From assembly GCA_028291445.1 (NCBI GenBank), contig JAQGIA010000646.1:1-14055 (forward strand): a stretch of 14,055 nt of DNA, read 5' to 3'. This document shows positions 13,803 through 14,055 of this stretch, in pieces. Both the position numbers and the translations under genes were made by a program. This stretch comes from Belnapia sp. (GTDB lineage: Bacteria; Pseudomonadota; Alphaproteobacteria; Acetobacterales; Acetobacteraceae). The notes under the pieces are model-generated. The model had not been told where the DNA came from, made no database searches, and saw only the letters and a program-made list of their open reading frames with translations. Numbering within the stretch: the stretch's first letter is position 1; each line of letters starts with the position of its first letter.

Positions 13803-13830
13803 ATGATGGGTCGGCAAGCCCGAACAGCAA
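13803..13830 (-). promoter_or_regulatory. Probable promoter of the small membrane protein/TVP38 unit
   Basis: Minus strand TTGCTG (13830-13825), 16-base spacer, CATCAT (13808-13803), 20 bases before the ATG at 13782. Good -35 and four of six -10 bases. The 178-bp stretch 13783-13960 otherwise holds no gene that I can support. Confidence 0.4.
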
Positions 13831-13948
13831 GCCGGGACGGAAAATCCTGGGGCAATCACCCGGCAAACCAGTACCTGTGGCTGCATTCCATGCTAGGGAT
13901 TCCCGTGCCGGTCACCGCTCGACGCCATACCATAACCGCCAGGTCGCT

Positions 13949-13954
13949 AAGGAG
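13949..13954 (+). promoter_or_regulatory. Strong ribosome binding site of the 28-codon ORF
   Basis: AAGGAG, six bases before the ATG at 13961; one of the best ribosome binding sites in the window, which argues that the short frame is translated. Confidence 0.6.
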
Positions 13955-13960
13955 ACGGAA

Positions 13961-14047
13961 ATGGTCTTCGCCTATGCGGTTGGGTCACGCCGGGGATCAT
14001 ACGTGATGTCGCTGGAGCTGAAGGAGCTGTTCGACCGTGGAGCGTGA
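13961..14047 (+). CDS. Small 28-residue ORF upstream of a gene leaving the window
   Basis: ATG at 13961 to TGA at 14045-14047, encoding MVFAYAVGSRRGSYVMSLEL then KELFDRGA. It has a consensus AAGGAG. A second AAGGAG (14021-14026) lies inside it, ahead of candidate starts of the next gene. No family is recognised. It could be a leader peptide setting translation of the next gene, a small protein, or the true N-terminus of a frameshifted larger one. Confidence 0.45.
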   Translation: MVFAYAVGSRRGSYVMSLELKELFDRGA

Positions 14048-14055
14048 AGTCGCGC
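14037..14055 (+). CDS. Possible start of the next gene (partial)
   Basis: GTG at 14037 (GTG GAG CGT GAA GTC GCG) follows AAGGAG by ten bases, and GTG at 14044 overlaps the upstream TGA (GTGA). Either could begin a coupled gene; too little sequence remains to choose or to name it. Confidence 0.3.

Overview
The window is very GC-rich with compact, often overlapping genes. It reads as an alphaproteobacterium, most likely an Acetobacteraceae (Roseomonas-like) soil or water organism. The evidence is the short HPr kinase form followed by rapZ, a mannose-type EIIA, HPr and enzyme I, together with several catabolic genes typical of that family. This assignment is inference from gene content; no rRNA or tRNA gene is present.

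Left part (1-5239): the tail of an unidentified gene, a leftward threonine/serine dehydratase-like PLP enzyme, then a tightly coupled rightward regulatory phosphotransferase operon: hprK, rapZ, EIIA(Man), HPr, EI. All four junctions overlap. No EIIB/EIIC sugar permease is visible, so the phosphorelay probably signals rather than transports. HPr keeps both phosphorylation sites, the EI-dependent His and the HprK-dependent Ser.

Middle (5240-8861): a leftward orphan four-helix membrane protein is flanked by a direct repeat of the ptsI 3' end, a possible integration or duplication scar. Next come a leftward fumarylacetoacetase/hydratase-family gene and an area of decay. The decay area holds the N-terminal stub of a flavin monooxygenase, the N-terminal stub of a possible glyoxylate/hydroxypyruvate reductase, an AroQ-like gene missing key catalytic residues, and a broken RidA-family gene carrying an 18-bp unit repeated four times.

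Right part (8862-12889): two divergent catabolic units share a 166-bp intergenic region containing three 16-bp repeats and a palindrome. Leftward are a ketopantoate-reductase-like gene and an NtaA/DszA-type flavin monooxygenase, coupled by TGATG. Rightward are an amidase and an HpxZ/AtzH-like protein. Flavin-dependent oxygenation, a reductase, an amidase and an oxalurate/biuret-type accessory protein together suggest breakdown of a nitrogen compound whose identity I cannot read from sequence.

Right end (12932-14055): a leftward small membrane protein and a TVP38/TMEM64-family protein, then a rightward 28-codon ORF with a strong ribosome binding site leading into a gene that leaves the window.
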